From positions 16,917 through 80,916 of the forward strand of contig JANOMT010000028.1 of NCBI GenBank assembly GCA_031420415.1: DNA of 64,000 nucleotides. Reading direction: 5' to 3'. The notes under the pieces were generated by a model. It worked only from the letters and a program-made list of their open reading frames with translations, was not told the DNA's origin and searched no databases. The stretch comes from JANYGA01 sp031420415. GTDB taxonomy: Bacteria > Vulcanimicrobiota > Vulcanimicrobiia > Vulcanimicrobiales > Vulcanimicrobiaceae. This document shows, in pieces, positions 18,536 to 27,877 of this stretch (position 1 is the first letter of the stretch; each line of letters starts with the position of its first letter). A program made the translations under genes and the position numbers.

Positions 18536-19942
18536 GTGAACGTCAACGGCGCGATCGGACGCCTCACCCGACTCTTTATCGTCGCCTTTGCGCTCCTGGT
18601 CGTCCGACAAGGGTACGTGCAACTCGTTGCGGGGCCACGCCTTGCGACCAACGTTCACAATCCGCGCATCGCCGTGCTCGCACGTTATCGTGGCGATATC
18701 GTCGCGCGCGATGGCACCGTGCTCGCGCACTCCACGGCGCGCGGTCGCATCTATCCGCTCGGGCGTTCGCTCGCTCACGCTCTCGGCTACGCTTCAGCAC
18801 GCTATGGCACGACCGGTCTCGAAGAGGCGTACGACCGCGATCTCTCGGCGCGCTCGGTTGCCGCCGATCCGATCGATCAAATCCGTCAACTCTTCGGTGC
18901 GCGCCCTCCGGCGCTTGCGGTCTCGGGCGCGACCATCATTACGACGATCGACCCAGCGATTCAAGCGACGCTCTCGCGCGCGCTCGCGGCATATCCGCGC
19001 GCGGCGGGCGTCGCACTCGACCCGCGCACGGGCGCCGTGCTCGGATTGGGCAGCGTGCCGAGTTACGATCCCGCAACGATCGATACCGATTTTGCGACGC
19101 TCGTCCGCGACGCGCGAAGCCCCCTTCTCGATCGCAGTCTCGATGGGCTCTACCCGCCCGGCTCGACGTTTAAGATCTTTACCGCCGCAGCCGCATTAGA
19201 ATCGGGAGTGGTGACGCTGCAGTCGACGTTTGATGATAACGGTACGCTCTCCGTCGGAAACTTTTCGATTCATGATAATGAGGGCGAAGCAACGGGCACG
19301 CAAGATCTTGCCGGGGCCTTCGCGCTTTCCAGTAACGTCGATTTCGCACAGATCGCGCTCGAACTCGGCGTCGACCGCTGGTTCGATGCGGTCGCAACAT
19401 GGCAACTCGGTCGCCCGATTCATTTTACGTTGCCGTCGGCGCGCGATCGTCTACCCACGCGCGCGAGTGTCTCGCCCGGCGTCCTGGCCCAACTCGGATT
19501 CGGTCAAGCGGATCTCTTGGTGACGCCACTACGCATGGCGCTCATCACGGCGACGATCGCTAGCGGCGGGAACACGCCGCGACCCTATCTCGTGCACGCC
19601 ATCCGGCGGGATGGCCGCGAGATCACGCTCGCAGCGCCCGAGGTGCTCGCGTCGCCAATCACACCCGAGGTTGCCGATGGCGTTCGTGATCTCATGATTG
19701 CGACCGTGCGGCGCGGGACGGGGACCGCCGCGGCGCTTCCCAATGTCGTCGTCGCGGGAAAGACGGGGACCGCGACCAACGCGGCGGGAAGGTCGCACGC
19801 ATGGTTCGTCGCCTTCGCGCCGGCTGCGCATCCTCGTATCGTCGTGGCGATCGTCGTTGAAAACGTCGGTTACGGTGGAACGTACGCCGCTCCCATCGCG
19901 CGTAGCGTCATCGCGACGGCGCTTGCGACGGACCGGGGCTGA
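18536..19942 (+). CDS. Class B penicillin-binding protein (peptidoglycan transpeptidase)
   Basis: This 468-residue protein, PbpA/FtsI-like, has one N-terminal membrane helix (about residues 10-27), a short pedestal, and a transpeptidase domain. The catalytic motifs are complete: S210-T-F-K, S265-S-N and K409-T-G. It crosslinks peptidoglycan outside the cytoplasmic membrane. At 468 residues it resembles actinobacterial PbpA (about 490) rather than longer FtsI. The GTG start directly follows the upstream stop, and the PASTA kinase starts 6 bp after its end, recalling the pbpA-pknB neighbourhood of Actinobacteria. rodA, usual there, is missing here. Confidence 0.9.
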   Translation: MNVNGAIGRLTRLFIVAFALLVVRQGYVQLVAGPRLATNVHNPRIAVLARYRGDIVARDGTVLAHSTARGRIYPLGRSLAHALGYASARYGTTGLEEAYDRDLSARSVAADPIDQIRQLFGARPPALAVSGATIITTIDPAIQATLSRALAAYPRAAGVALDPRTGAVLGLGSVPSYDPATIDTDFATLVRDARSPLLDRSLDGLYPPGSTFKIFTAAAALESGVVTLQSTFDDNGTLSVGNFSIHDNEGEATGTQDLAGAFALSSNVDFAQIALELGVDRWFDAVATWQLGRPIHFTLPSARDRLPTRASVSPGVLAQLGFGQADLLVTPLRMALITATIASGGNTPRPYLVHAIRRDGREITLAAPEVLASPITPEVADGVRDLMIATVRRGTGTAAALPNVVVAGKTGTATNAAGRSHAWFVAFAPAAHPRIVVAIVVENVGYGGTYAAPIARSVIATALATDRG

Positions 19943-19948
19943 CGACGC

Positions 19949-22048
19949 GTGACCGAGCGAACGCTCTCCGATCGATATCGCCTCGAAGGCCGCATCGGCC
20001 AAGGCGGCATGGCGATCGTGTACGCAGGGATGGACACGGTTTTGCGCCGTCGCGTCGCGATAAAAATGCTCCGCGACCATCTGGCGGCAGATGCTGATTT
20101 CGTCGCGCGTTTTTACAGCGAAGCGCAGCACGCAGCCAAACTCTCGCACCCGAACATCGTGAGCATCTACGACGTCGGCCGCGAGGGCGATTCGTATTAC
20201 ATCGTGATGGAACTCGTCGATGGCGCGACGCTCGGCGAAATGCTCGAAAATGGAACGCGCCTTCCCGAGGGCGTCGCGATCGATTTCGGTGCGCAAATCT
20301 GCAACGGTCTCTCGTACGCCCATCGACAAGGGCTGTTGCATCGCGACATCAAGCCCGCGAATATCTTGGTCACCAAAGACGATGTCGTAAAACTCTCGGA
20401 TTTCGGTATCGCGCGCGCGGTGTCGTCGCAGACGGTTTCCATGACGCAACCCGGCATGGTCATGGGCAGCGTCTATTACATCTCGCCCGAACAAGCGCAG
20501 GGCCACGAGCTCGCCGCGACGAGCGATCTCTATAGTTTCGGCGTCGTGTTGTATCAGATGCTCGCCGGTTCGTTACCGTATACGGGCGAATCGCCGATCA
20601 CGATCGCGCTCAAGCACGTCTCGAGCCCCGTACCCGAACTCGATCTCGAAACGCTGGCCGTCGCACCGGCACTCGCGGCGATCGTGCGCAAGCTCTTGCA
20701 GAAAACGCCGACCGATCGTTTCGCATCGGCAATCGACGTCGCGCGTGCATTGCGGCAGGCACGCGAGAACCCGCTCGTCACGTTGCCGTTCGACGTCCGC
20801 GCCGCGGCGACGAGCGCGAGCCCCGCCGTCGCGCGCACGATCCCTAGTCCGAAGCCTCGGCCATCCCCGCAGCCCGATCATCGCGCGACCGTTCCCGCAG
20901 GCGAGGTTGCGGCGGTCGATGGCGTGCGTCAGGGTCCCAATCGCGTGCTGCTCGTAACGCTCGCGATCTTCGTACTCGTCGCTGCCGTCGCACTCGGCTA
21001 TTTCGCGACGAGTCGACCGGGTGGTCTCTTCGGGGGCCCGCGGACGATCGCGCTTACAAATGTTGTCGGAACGCGCGCCGACGACGCCTCGCGCGCGCTT
21101 GCCGATATGGGCTTCACGACGAAGATCGAAACGATCTCGAGCGAACGTGTCGCAGCGCATCTCGTCATAAAGCAGTCACCGGCACCGAATGGCGCGATCG
21201 CACCGGGAACGCTCGTGACGCTCACCGTCAGTGCCGGACCACCGAGGATTCCGCTCATGGACGTGCGCCAATTCTCGAGTGATGATGCGCAACGGTATCT
21301 CAAAATTGCGAAACTCGTGCCGCGCATTTCGAGCGTGTACGATGCTTCGCCCAAGGGGACGGTGCTTTCGCAAAAACCCGCGGCGGGAACGAGCGTGCCC
21401 ATTCACTCGAGCGTCGCACTCGTCGTCTCGCTCGGCATGCATCCCGTCGACGCACCCGATCTCGTTTCGCTGACGCTCGCCGACGCGCGTGCTGGAGCAG
21501 CCGCGCGCCATCTCCGGCTCGTCGTCGGCGAACGCGATCCGAGCGACAGCATCCCCGCCGACGTCGTGACGTCGCAGAACCCACAAGCGGGGTCACAGAT
21601 CGATCGCGACGGCACGATCGACGTCGTGATCAGCAGCGGTGCGCCGCAGATCACCGTGCCGTACGTGGGCGGCAAATCGGCATCGGATGCGGTCGGTACG
21701 CTCGGTGCCCTCGGCAACGCCGCGACGATCGAGTACGTGGTCGATCCGAGCGCCGCCGTCGGTACGGTACTGAAGCAAACGCCCGAGCCCAATACCGCCG
21801 TGCGGAAAGGTTCGGCTTTGACCCTTGCCGTTGCCGTACCGGGAAGCGTTCCCGACGTCGCGGGAAAAAGTCCTGACGACGCACGAGCGCTCCTACAGAA
21901 CGCGGGTTACAAGATCGGCAACAACGCCTACGTGCAAGAGGGTACCGAGGGGAGCGTCGCACGCACCGAACCCGTTGCAGGCTCGTCGCTGCGGCCGGGC
22001 GAGACCGTGACGCTCTACGTAAGCGGCACGCCGACGGCGCCGCAATAA
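19949..22048 (+). CDS. pknB: Ser/Thr protein kinase with five PASTA domains (PknB-like)
   Basis: The 699-residue receptor-like kinase has a cytoplasmic kinase domain (residues about 8-265) with the Gly-rich loop (GRIGQGGMA), the catalytic loop H131-R-D-I-K-P-A-N and DFG. A Pro-rich linker, a membrane helix (about 332-352) and five consecutive PASTA repeats follow (about 360-699). PASTA domains bind peptidoglycan fragments or muropeptides, so the protein would link cell-wall state to phosphorylation of division and wall proteins. The neighbouring PBP supports that role. The GTG start is 6 bp after the PBP stop, and the end is 2 bp before ruvC. Confidence 0.93.
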   Translation: MTERTLSDRYRLEGRIGQGGMAIVYAGMDTVLRRRVAIKMLRDHLAADADFVARFYSEAQHAAKLSHPNIVSIYDVGREGDSYYIVMELVDGATLGEMLENGTRLPEGVAIDFGAQICNGLSYAHRQGLLHRDIKPANILVTKDDVVKLSDFGIARAVSSQTVSMTQPGMVMGSVYYISPEQAQGHELAATSDLYSFGVVLYQMLAGSLPYTGESPITIALKHVSSPVPELDLETLAVAPALAAIVRKLLQKTPTDRFASAIDVARALRQARENPLVTLPFDVRAAATSASPAVARTIPSPKPRPSPQPDHRATVPAGEVAAVDGVRQGPNRVLLVTLAIFVLVAAVALGYFATSRPGGLFGGPRTIALTNVVGTRADDASRALADMGFTTKIETISSERVAAHLVIKQSPAPNGAIAPGTLVTLTVSAGPPRIPLMDVRQFSSDDAQRYLKIAKLVPRISSVYDASPKGTVLSQKPAAGTSVPIHSSVALVVSLGMHPVDAPDLVSLTLADARAGAAARHLRLVVGERDPSDSIPADVVTSQNPQAGSQIDRDGTIDVVISSGAPQITVPYVGGKSASDAVGTLGALGNAATIEYVVDPSAAVGTVLKQTPEPNTAVRKGSALTLAVAVPGSVPDVAGKSPDDARALLQNAGYKIGNNAYVQEGTEGSVARTEPVAGSSLRPGETVTLYVSGTPTAPQ

Positions 22049-22050
22049 CG

Positions 22051-22557
22051 ATGCGGATTCTCGGTATCGATCCCGGCCTACGGATCACCGGGTACGGCGC
22101 GATCGACGTGACGCCGAACGGTGCGCGATTGGTCGAGGCCGGTATCATCACGCCCGACGTACGCGCACCGCTCGAACGACGTCTGGGCGATCTCCATGTC
22201 GAACTGCGAGCGGTGCTCGCTTCGACGCAGCCCGACGTGATGGTCGTCGAAGAACTCTGGACTGCCTATAAAAATCCGACGACGGCCGTGCTCATGGGAC
22301 ACGCGCGCGGCGTGCTCTGTCTCGCGGCGCACGAACACGGCGTGCGCGTGCGCCATCTCGTCCACTCACTCGTCAAACGTGCGCTCACGGGCTCGGGTGC
22401 GGCGCGCAAAGAACAAGTGAAACGCATCGTGATGCTTCAACTCAATCTCGTGACCACGCCCGAACCCGACGACGTCTCCGACGCGCTCGCCCTCGCTCTC
22501 GCCCTCGCGAATATCGAGCGCACGGAGCGCACGCTCGCGCGCGCGGTGACGGCGTAA
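22051..22557 (+). CDS. ruvC: Holliday junction resolvase RuvC
   Basis: This 168-residue endonuclease cuts Holliday junctions after branch migration by RuvAB. The N-terminus (ILGIDPGLRITGYG) holds the first catalytic Asp (Asp7), VVEELW the Glu, and PDDVSDALALAL the C-terminal acidic pair. Its length is normal. It starts 2 bp after the kinase gene and ends inside the ruvA start codon (TAATG). Confidence 0.96.
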   Translation: MRILGIDPGLRITGYGAIDVTPNGARLVEAGIITPDVRAPLERRLGDLHVELRAVLASTQPDVMVVEELWTAYKNPTTAVLMGHARGVLCLAAHEHGVRVRHLVHSLVKRALTGSGAARKEQVKRIVMLQLNLVTTPEPDDVSDALALALALANIERTERTLARAVTA

Positions 22558-23198
22558 TGTTCTCGCGCATCACGGGTGCGATCGTGGAACGTGGCGAGGC
22601 GACCGCGCTGCTCGACGTTGCCGGGCTAGCGTACGATATTCTGCTGCCCGCATGCGTTGCCGAGAAATTGCCGACGCAACTCGGCGAACGCGTCACCCTC
22701 GAGATCTATCCGACGTTCACGCTCGAAGGCAATAGCGGGAAGTTCACGTTCTTCGGCTTCACCAACGCGATCGAGCGCGAGTTTTTCGAAGCGCTCGTCT
22801 CCGTTGCGAGTATCGGCCCAAAGACTGCGGCGCGTGCGTTCGCCCAACCGATGGGCCGTATCGCGCGTGCGATCGACGCGGGCGATCACGCGTTTCTGGT
22901 AAAATTACCGGGGATCGGCCAACAGAAGGCGCGCGACATCGTCGCGAAACTACAAGGAAAAGTCACGAAATTCTTGCTGATTCGCGATGCCGACGTTCGG
23001 CCCGAACCCGCAGTTGCGGGCTTCGCCGATGAAGCGTTGCTCGTGCTGTTGCAACTCGAATATAAGCGCGGTGAAGCCGAAGCGATGATCGCCGATACGC
23101 TCGCGGCGATGCCCGCAATCGCGGATGCGGAAACGCTTTTGGCCGAAGTGTACCGCCTCAAAAATCGGCGCGATGTCGCGCGCGCGGCGAGCGCGTGA
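22557..23198 (+). CDS. ruvA: Holliday junction DNA helicase subunit RuvA
   Basis: This 213-residue protein has the RuvA layout: an OB-fold (residues 1-62), tandem helix-hairpin-helices (VSVASIGPKTAARAF and LVKLPGIGQQKARDIVAKL, about 78-135), and a C-terminal three-helix domain (about 160-205) that drives RuvB. It binds the four-way junction and loads RuvB. It starts on the ruvC stop codon and overlaps ruvB by 4 bp. Confidence 0.95.
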   Translation: MFSRITGAIVERGEATALLDVAGLAYDILLPACVAEKLPTQLGERVTLEIYPTFTLEGNSGKFTFFGFTNAIEREFFEALVSVASIGPKTAARAFAQPMGRIARAIDAGDHAFLVKLPGIGQQKARDIVAKLQGKVTKFLLIRDADVRPEPAVAGFADEALLVLLQLEYKRGEAEAMIADTLAAMPAIADAETLLAEVYRLKNRRDVARAASA

Positions 23199-24286
23199 GC
23201 GAGGAGACGACGCCTCCGCCGACGCGCAAACGCCGCGTGGTGCTCGGCCCGCAAGACGCTGCGGCCGAACGCATCGTCGTAGCTGAAGAAACGCCGGAAG
23301 AAGAAGCGCTCGGGGCGACGCTGCGCCCGCGCTCGTTCGATGAATACGTCGGCCAGCTCGCCGTCGTCGACAATCTCAAGATTGCGATCGATGCCGCAAA
23401 ACGGCGCGGTGAATCGCTCGAACACGTACTCTTCTACGGGCCGCCCGGGCTTGGGAAGACGACGCTCGCGACGCTGATCGCACGCGATATGGGCCGCTCG
23501 CCGCGCTTGACGTCAGGCCCCACACTCGATAAACCCAAAGACTTGGTCGGTATCCTCACGTCCCTCGCGACGGGCGATGTGCTCTTTATCGATGAGATCC
23601 ATCGACTCGGCGGCGTGGTCGAAGAATTTCTCTATCCCGCGATGGAAGATTTTCGCGTCGATATCGTGATGGATAGTGGTGCGTACGCGAAGACGTACAA
23701 GATCCCGGTCGAGCGTTTTACGCTTATCGGTGCGACCACGCGTGCGGGCATGCTCTCCGCACCGCTCCGCGAGCGGTTCGGTCTCGTCTACCATCTCGAT
23801 TACTACAGCGATGATGAATTACAGCAGATCGTGAAGCGCAGCGCGGGCATGCTCGAGATTCCAATCGATACCGAGGGTGCGGCGACGATCGCACGGCGGA
23901 GTCGCGGTACGCCGCGCATCGCAAACCGCCTATTGCGCCGCGTGCGCGATTACGCCGAAGTCCGCGCCGACGGTCGCATCACGCGCGACGTTGCCGACGA
24001 AGCCTTGCGCCGTGAAGGCGTGGACGCACGCGGACTCGATCGACTCGACCGCGCGTTCCTGCGCACGATCGCCGACCAATATCGCGGTGGTCCCGTCGGC
24101 ATCGGTGCGATTGCGGCGACGCTGACGGAAGATACGGAGACGCTCGAAGATGTCGTCGAGCCGTTCTTGCTCAAGATCGGATTCGTCACGCGCACGGCGA
24201 GCGGCCGAAAAGTCACGCCGCTCGCCTACGAGCATCTCGCGATGGCGATGCCGCCGGAGTTTGCGGCGCAACAACGGCTGTTGTAA
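23195..24286 (+). CDS. ruvB: Holliday junction DNA helicase motor RuvB
   Basis: This 363-residue AAA+ ATPase has its Walker A at about 83-91 (GPPGLGKTT), Walker B (LFIDEIH) near 131, the sensor segment around GATTRAGMLS, and a C-terminal winged helix (GPVGIGAIAATL). It pumps DNA through the RuvA-bound junction. An acidic N-terminal extension of about 30 residues precedes the conserved LRPRSFDEYVGQ. The GTG start overlaps ruvA by 4 bp. A strong terminator follows. Confidence 0.96.
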   Translation: MSEETTPPPTRKRRVVLGPQDAAAERIVVAEETPEEEALGATLRPRSFDEYVGQLAVVDNLKIAIDAAKRRGESLEHVLFYGPPGLGKTTLATLIARDMGRSPRLTSGPTLDKPKDLVGILTSLATGDVLFIDEIHRLGGVVEEFLYPAMEDFRVDIVMDSGAYAKTYKIPVERFTLIGATTRAGMLSAPLRERFGLVYHLDYYSDDELQQIVKRSAGMLEIPIDTEGAATIARRSRGTPRIANRLLRRVRDYAEVRADGRITRDVADEALRREGVDARGLDRLDRAFLRTIADQYRGGPVGIGAIAATLTEDTETLEDVVEPFLLKIGFVTRTASGRKVTPLAYEHLAMAMPPEFAAQQRLL

Positions 24287-24325
24287 CGTGTGTGTTCGCG
24301 AACGAACTTGACGTTGATAAAAACG

Positions 24326-24356
24326 ACGGGCCGCAGTCGTCACGACTGCGGCCCGT
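24326..24356. terminator. Bidirectional intrinsic terminator
   Basis: A perfect 14-bp GC-rich stem (24326-24339 with 24343-24356) with a 3-nt loop lies between the convergent ruvB and S53 peptidase genes. T residues follow on the plus side, and an A-run precedes it, giving a T-run on the minus strand. It can therefore stop transcription from both sides. Confidence 0.88.
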
Positions 24357-24378
24357 TTGTTCGCTTGCGAATCCTTCG

Positions 24379-25656
24379 CTAGAACGCGGTCACGCCATTC
24401 GGCGATCCGAGCCCCGTCGGGCCGTCGTAGCCCGTGACTGCGTTGCAGAGGTACGTGGCCGAACACGTGCCGTTCGAGCCGCCGACGACGTCGTGCAGGC
24501 CTGCTGCGTGCGCGTACGTGTACTGCGCGGGATATCCCGCGAGGTTGCCGCCGCGCGCGTAGATCGCAGCGATGGCAGGCGATGCGACGCTCGTGCCGCC
24601 GAAGACGAGCCAGCCGCTCTGACGGCGATACGCGAAGCTATCGTAGACTGCCACGCCCGTGTTTGGGTCGGCATCGTACGAAACGTCGGCGATGACGCGT
24701 TTCGTGCAGGCCGCCGCGGGCGCACCCGACTGCCACGATTGCTGTAGTTCGTAGGCGCTGCAACCGCTACCGGCGCCGCTCCAGGCCGTTTCGCTCGCAT
24801 ACGACGTTCCGCTGACGGTGAGGCTCGTGCCACCCGTCGCGATGATGGTGTTGTACGATGCCGGCGATTGCGCGCCGTAACCGGCATCGCCCGAACTCGC
24901 CGTGATGGCGACGCCCGGATGATTGTACGAGGCCGCGTAGGCCGACTCGCCCGCGCTCTCTGCGCTGCCGTAGCTGTTGCCTATCGCGACGGCACCGAGA
25001 GCGACTGCGGTATCGACGCCTGCAGCGAGGTTAGCGGAGGTCGGAGAATTCGCTTCCACGACGAGAATGTGACACGTCGGACAATTTGCCGAGACCATGT
25101 CCACGTCGAGCGACGTTTCTTGACCCCAACTCGCATTGGTCGTGGGCAGGGTCGCCGTTCCGGTCTGACCGACTTTTTTGAAACAGCCGTTCGCCGTGGT
25201 GCACGCTGGAATTCCGTATTGGGAGCGATAAACGCCGAGGTCGGCTTCGAGATTCGGGTTATCGTAGGCATCGACGACTGCAACCGTGACGGTTGGAGCC
25301 GGCGCGCCGACGAGACCGTACGCGCCCTGTAACTGCGAGGGCCCGAAGCCCGCTGGTGCACCGACGGGGCCGGGACCGGGACCGGGCTTGCCCTGGGGCG
25401 AGCGCCCTTCGCCGGTGTCGGTACGAATGATCGCATGACACGATGCTTCTCCCGCCACGGCGGCGGCGCAGACGCGAGCGAAGCGTCCGCTCGCGAGACC
25501 AGCCTGGAAATCCGTCATGCGGCTTGCGCCCGCCGGCGCGATCGCAGAAGGCGAATTCGCGATGGGCGCCGCCGGCACGGAATTCGATCCACCGGAGCAG
25601 CCGGCAACGATGGTTGAACCTGCGGCAAAGGTTGCGAGAAGAACGAGTCGTTTCAA
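24379..25656 (-). CDS. Secreted S53-family (sedolisin-like) peptidase, lipoprotein
   Basis: This 425-residue protein has a lipoprotein signal peptide (VAGC, Cys20), a short Pro/Gly-rich linker and a sedolisin-like catalytic domain. Candidate catalytic residues are Glu and Asp in WGQETSLDVDMV, the oxyanion Asp in SSGDAGYG, and Ser in GGTSVASP. These are acid-active serine-carboxyl peptidases working outside the cell. No long activation prodomain is seen, and the protein is shorter than typical S53 precursors. Six or more Cys may form disulfides. It is monocistronic, with its own 200-bp upstream region and the shared terminator downstream. Confidence 0.82.
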   Translation of the reverse strand: MKRLVLLATFAAGSTIVAGCSGGSNSVPAAPIANSPSAIAPAGASRMTDFQAGLASGRFARVCAAAVAGEASCHAIIRTDTGEGRSPQGKPGPGPGPVGAPAGFGPSQLQGAYGLVGAPAPTVTVAVVDAYDNPNLEADLGVYRSQYGIPACTTANGCFKKVGQTGTATLPTTNASWGQETSLDVDMVSANCPTCHILVVEANSPTSANLAAGVDTAVALGAVAIGNSYGSAESAGESAYAASYNHPGVAITASSGDAGYGAQSPASYNTIIATGGTSLTVSGTSYASETAWSGAGSGCSAYELQQSWQSGAPAAACTKRVIADVSYDADPNTGVAVYDSFAYRRQSGWLVFGGTSVASPAIAAIYARGGNLAGYPAQYTYAHAAGLHDVVGGSNGTCSATYLCNAVTGYDGPTGLGSPNGVTAF

Positions 25657-25803
25657 ATGATTGCCTCGTCAGAAAAAAGTGAAAGCCGCGCCGCAAGAAG
25701 CGACGCGATTACCTATGGCTATGCGCGATGTGCGAGTAGGCCGCCTGCGCTGGTTCGAGCGTCGATTTGTTGAAATTATTCCTGACACAAACGTCCATGA
25801 ATA

Positions 25804-25832
25804 AAAGGACCGAAGCTACGCTTCTGACCTTT
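25804..25832 (-). terminator. Likely intrinsic terminator of glaH
   Basis: Reading on the minus strand, AAAGG and CCTTT arms enclose GAAGC-GTA-GCTTC, giving an imperfect stem with two mismatches followed by a T-rich tail. It lies 22 bp past the glaH stop codon. Confidence 0.55.
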
Positions 25833-25854
25833 ACCAATGAGTGTCGACTTCGTC

Positions 25855-26751
25855 TTACTTCGCGAAGACGCCGCGCTGGCGCATCAGCTCGCGATAGAGT
25901 TCGGTATGCGTCGCAAACGCAGCACGCCCGTGCGCCCAAAAGGCGTTGTTGAGCATGACGAGGTCGCCCGTGGGAAGTGGTGTCGGGACGGCAGCGCGCT
26001 CGAGCGATTGCGAGAGTTCGTGAAGATAGGTTGCTTGCGCGAGTGAATCGGGATAGACGAACTGGTCGATAAACGAAAGACACGTCTTTTTATCGACGTG
26101 GAAGAACGTCGGTCGCTTGACGATCTGCGTCACATTTTTGCTCGGTGGCGATTTGTACGTGAGCGGGACCGTCGCGAGGGGATGATTCGCGAAGTGGTCG
26201 AGCTCGGTCCAGTCGTCGAGATGCAAGAGCCGCGATTCGCCTCCGCGCGCATTGCGCTCGGCGAACTTCATCATCAGCAGCCAATCGGTCGCGTCGTCGA
26301 CGAACGTGCCGTCGGTGTGGAGCGTCATGTCGCGATACGCTTGGCGCAGATACGAATCACTCACATCGGTGTGCTCGACCGTAAATCGCGCGTAAAACGT
26401 TTTCGACATCGCATCGAAATTCGCCGGACCGACCAGATGCGCGACGGCCGTGCCGAAGCGTACGTAATCCGCGTCGCTCTGCGTCGTTCCGGCGACGCCG
26501 ATCGTCAAGCCGCCGGTCTCGCGATCGGCGATGATGCTGCGAACCGTCTCGCCAAAATTTCCACCGAGCGCGGCATCGAGTCGTTTCCCGATGATGAAAC
26601 GCATGAATGGCACGTACTCGAGTTCCTGAACGTCGATCGTCGCGACGTCGGCAAAGAACGCGCGCAGGGCCTCCGGGTCGGCATCGATGTGCCGGATTCG
26701 GGCGTGCGTGGGATGCGTACCGACATGAAATGCGCGGCGGGTTTGCAGCAT
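25855..26751 (-). CDS. glaH: Glutarate 2-hydroxylase (Fe(II)/2-oxoglutarate dioxygenase)
   Basis: This 298-residue CsiD/GlaH-family enzyme converts glutarate to L-2-hydroxyglutarate with oxygen and 2-oxoglutarate, a late step of lysine/cadaverine degradation. The iron ligands are visible as H145-T-D147 (LHTDGTFVDD) and His274 in NNAFWAHGR. Several long segments match E. coli GlaH by memory, including the GGxSxLLHLDDW region and the C-terminal RELMRQRG. Length is close to the family's 325. lhgO, gabT and gabD, its usual E. coli partners, are not nearby, so the pathway is either scattered or the enzyme is used differently. Confidence 0.9.
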   Translation of the reverse strand: MLQTRRAFHVGTHPTHARIRHIDADPEALRAFFADVATIDVQELEYVPFMRFIIGKRLDAALGGNFGETVRSIIADRETGGLTIGVAGTTQSDADYVRFGTAVAHLVGPANFDAMSKTFYARFTVEHTDVSDSYLRQAYRDMTLHTDGTFVDDATDWLLMMKFAERNARGGESRLLHLDDWTELDHFANHPLATVPLTYKSPPSKNVTQIVKRPTFFHVDKKTCLSFIDQFVYPDSLAQATYLHELSQSLERAAVPTPLPTGDLVMLNNAFWAHGRAAFATHTELYRELMRQRGVFAK

Positions 26752-26839
26752 CTAAAATGCTTCGCGTATGTGCTCGTTTTCCCCGTGCGGCTTCTGCGAC
26801 CGATCGGGTCGTCGAAGGCACCGTAGCAGGGGCTTGATC

Positions 26840-27877
26840 ATGCGCGGCGCCGAACAGCCTCCGCCAATGAATCGGCAAGCGTTCTTGGCCTCATCGGCCG
26901 CGCTCGTCGCGTTACCGCGCATCGCGAAAGCGACGGGCGGTCTCGACGTTGCGGGCCAAGCGGCTCAACATCCGATGCGCGTGTTGCTCGCGAGCGGCAC
27001 CTTCGAGCTGCCGCGCCCGATCGACGCGTGGCATTTCGCGTGGGGAGAGCGGACCTACCGCGGGAGTTTTGCGACGATCGCGCTCCCCGATGGGCGCACG
27101 GGCCTCGTCAATACGCTTCCGCTCGATGCGTACCTCGCGGGCGTGTTGAGTAAAGAAGTCTCCCCCTCGTGGCCTGCCGCCTCGCAGCAAGCGCAGGCGA
27201 TCGTTGCGCGGACGTACGCGCTCGGAAAACTTCGGCCGCTCAAACTCTACGACGTCGTTGCGAGCGAAGCCGATCAGCGCTACGACGGGATCGACGGCGA
27301 ATCGGTCGAGGGTCGCTCGGCAGTCGAAATGACCGGCGGCACGATCGTCACGTTCGCGGGCGCGCCCGCACATGTTGCCTACAGCAGTTGCTGCGGCGGT
27401 GAGACCGCCGATTCGGGCGATGTGTGGAACACGCCGTATCCCTATCTCCGTGCGATCGTCGATCCGCATTGCGCGAATTCACCCGGATATACGTGGCAAG
27501 TCGACGTTCCCACAACCGCGATGCAGAGCGCGTTCGGATCGGATCTCGCCGGCATCGGCACCTTGCGGGCAGTCGAACTCGCCGCAACGTCGCCCGCCGA
27601 CCGGCCGCGCGCGATCCGCTTCATCGGCGAGAGCGCGACCTTCGAGGCGTCACCCAATCGCTTTCGGTCGTCGCTCGGAACGAGCGTCGTGCGTAGTACG
27701 TTCGTGCGCGCGGTCGCATTCGCGCCGGGAGCCAGCTCGGTAAGCGTAAGTGGCACGGGGCACGGTCACGGCGTCGGGCTCTGCCAATGGGGCGCACGCG
27801 AATTCGGCGCCGGTGGCGCGAGCGCGCACGACATCGTGGCGTTCTACTTCCCCGGTACCGATCTCGGGCGTGCCTAA
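26840..27877 (+). CDS. SpoIID/LytB-domain exported protein
   Basis: This 345-residue protein has an N-terminal signal-like segment (about residues 10-35) and a SpoIID domain: LDAYLAGVLSKEVSPSWPAAS...QAQAIVARTYAL, then CCGGETADSGDVW, and the C-terminal GHGHGVGLCQWGA. SpoIID domains bind or cut peptidoglycan glycan strands (lytic transglycosylase in Bacillus sporulation, amidase enhancer LytB). No other sporulation gene is here, so a general wall-remodelling role is likely. The ATG at 26840 was chosen for its AGGGG box 7 nt upstream. An internal ATG at 26867 lacks one. It overlaps queA by 8 bp. Confidence 0.83.
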   Translation: MRGAEQPPPMNRQAFLASSAALVALPRIAKATGGLDVAGQAAQHPMRVLLASGTFELPRPIDAWHFAWGERTYRGSFATIALPDGRTGLVNTLPLDAYLAGVLSKEVSPSWPAASQQAQAIVARTYALGKLRPLKLYDVVASEADQRYDGIDGESVEGRSAVEMTGGTIVTFAGAPAHVAYSSCCGGETADSGDVWNTPYPYLRAIVDPHCANSPGYTWQVDVPTTAMQSAFGSDLAGIGTLRAVELAATSPADRPRAIRFIGESATFEASPNRFRSSLGTSVVRSTFVRAVAFAPGASSVSVSGTGHGHGVGLCQWGAREFGAGGASAHDIVAFYFPGTDLGRA

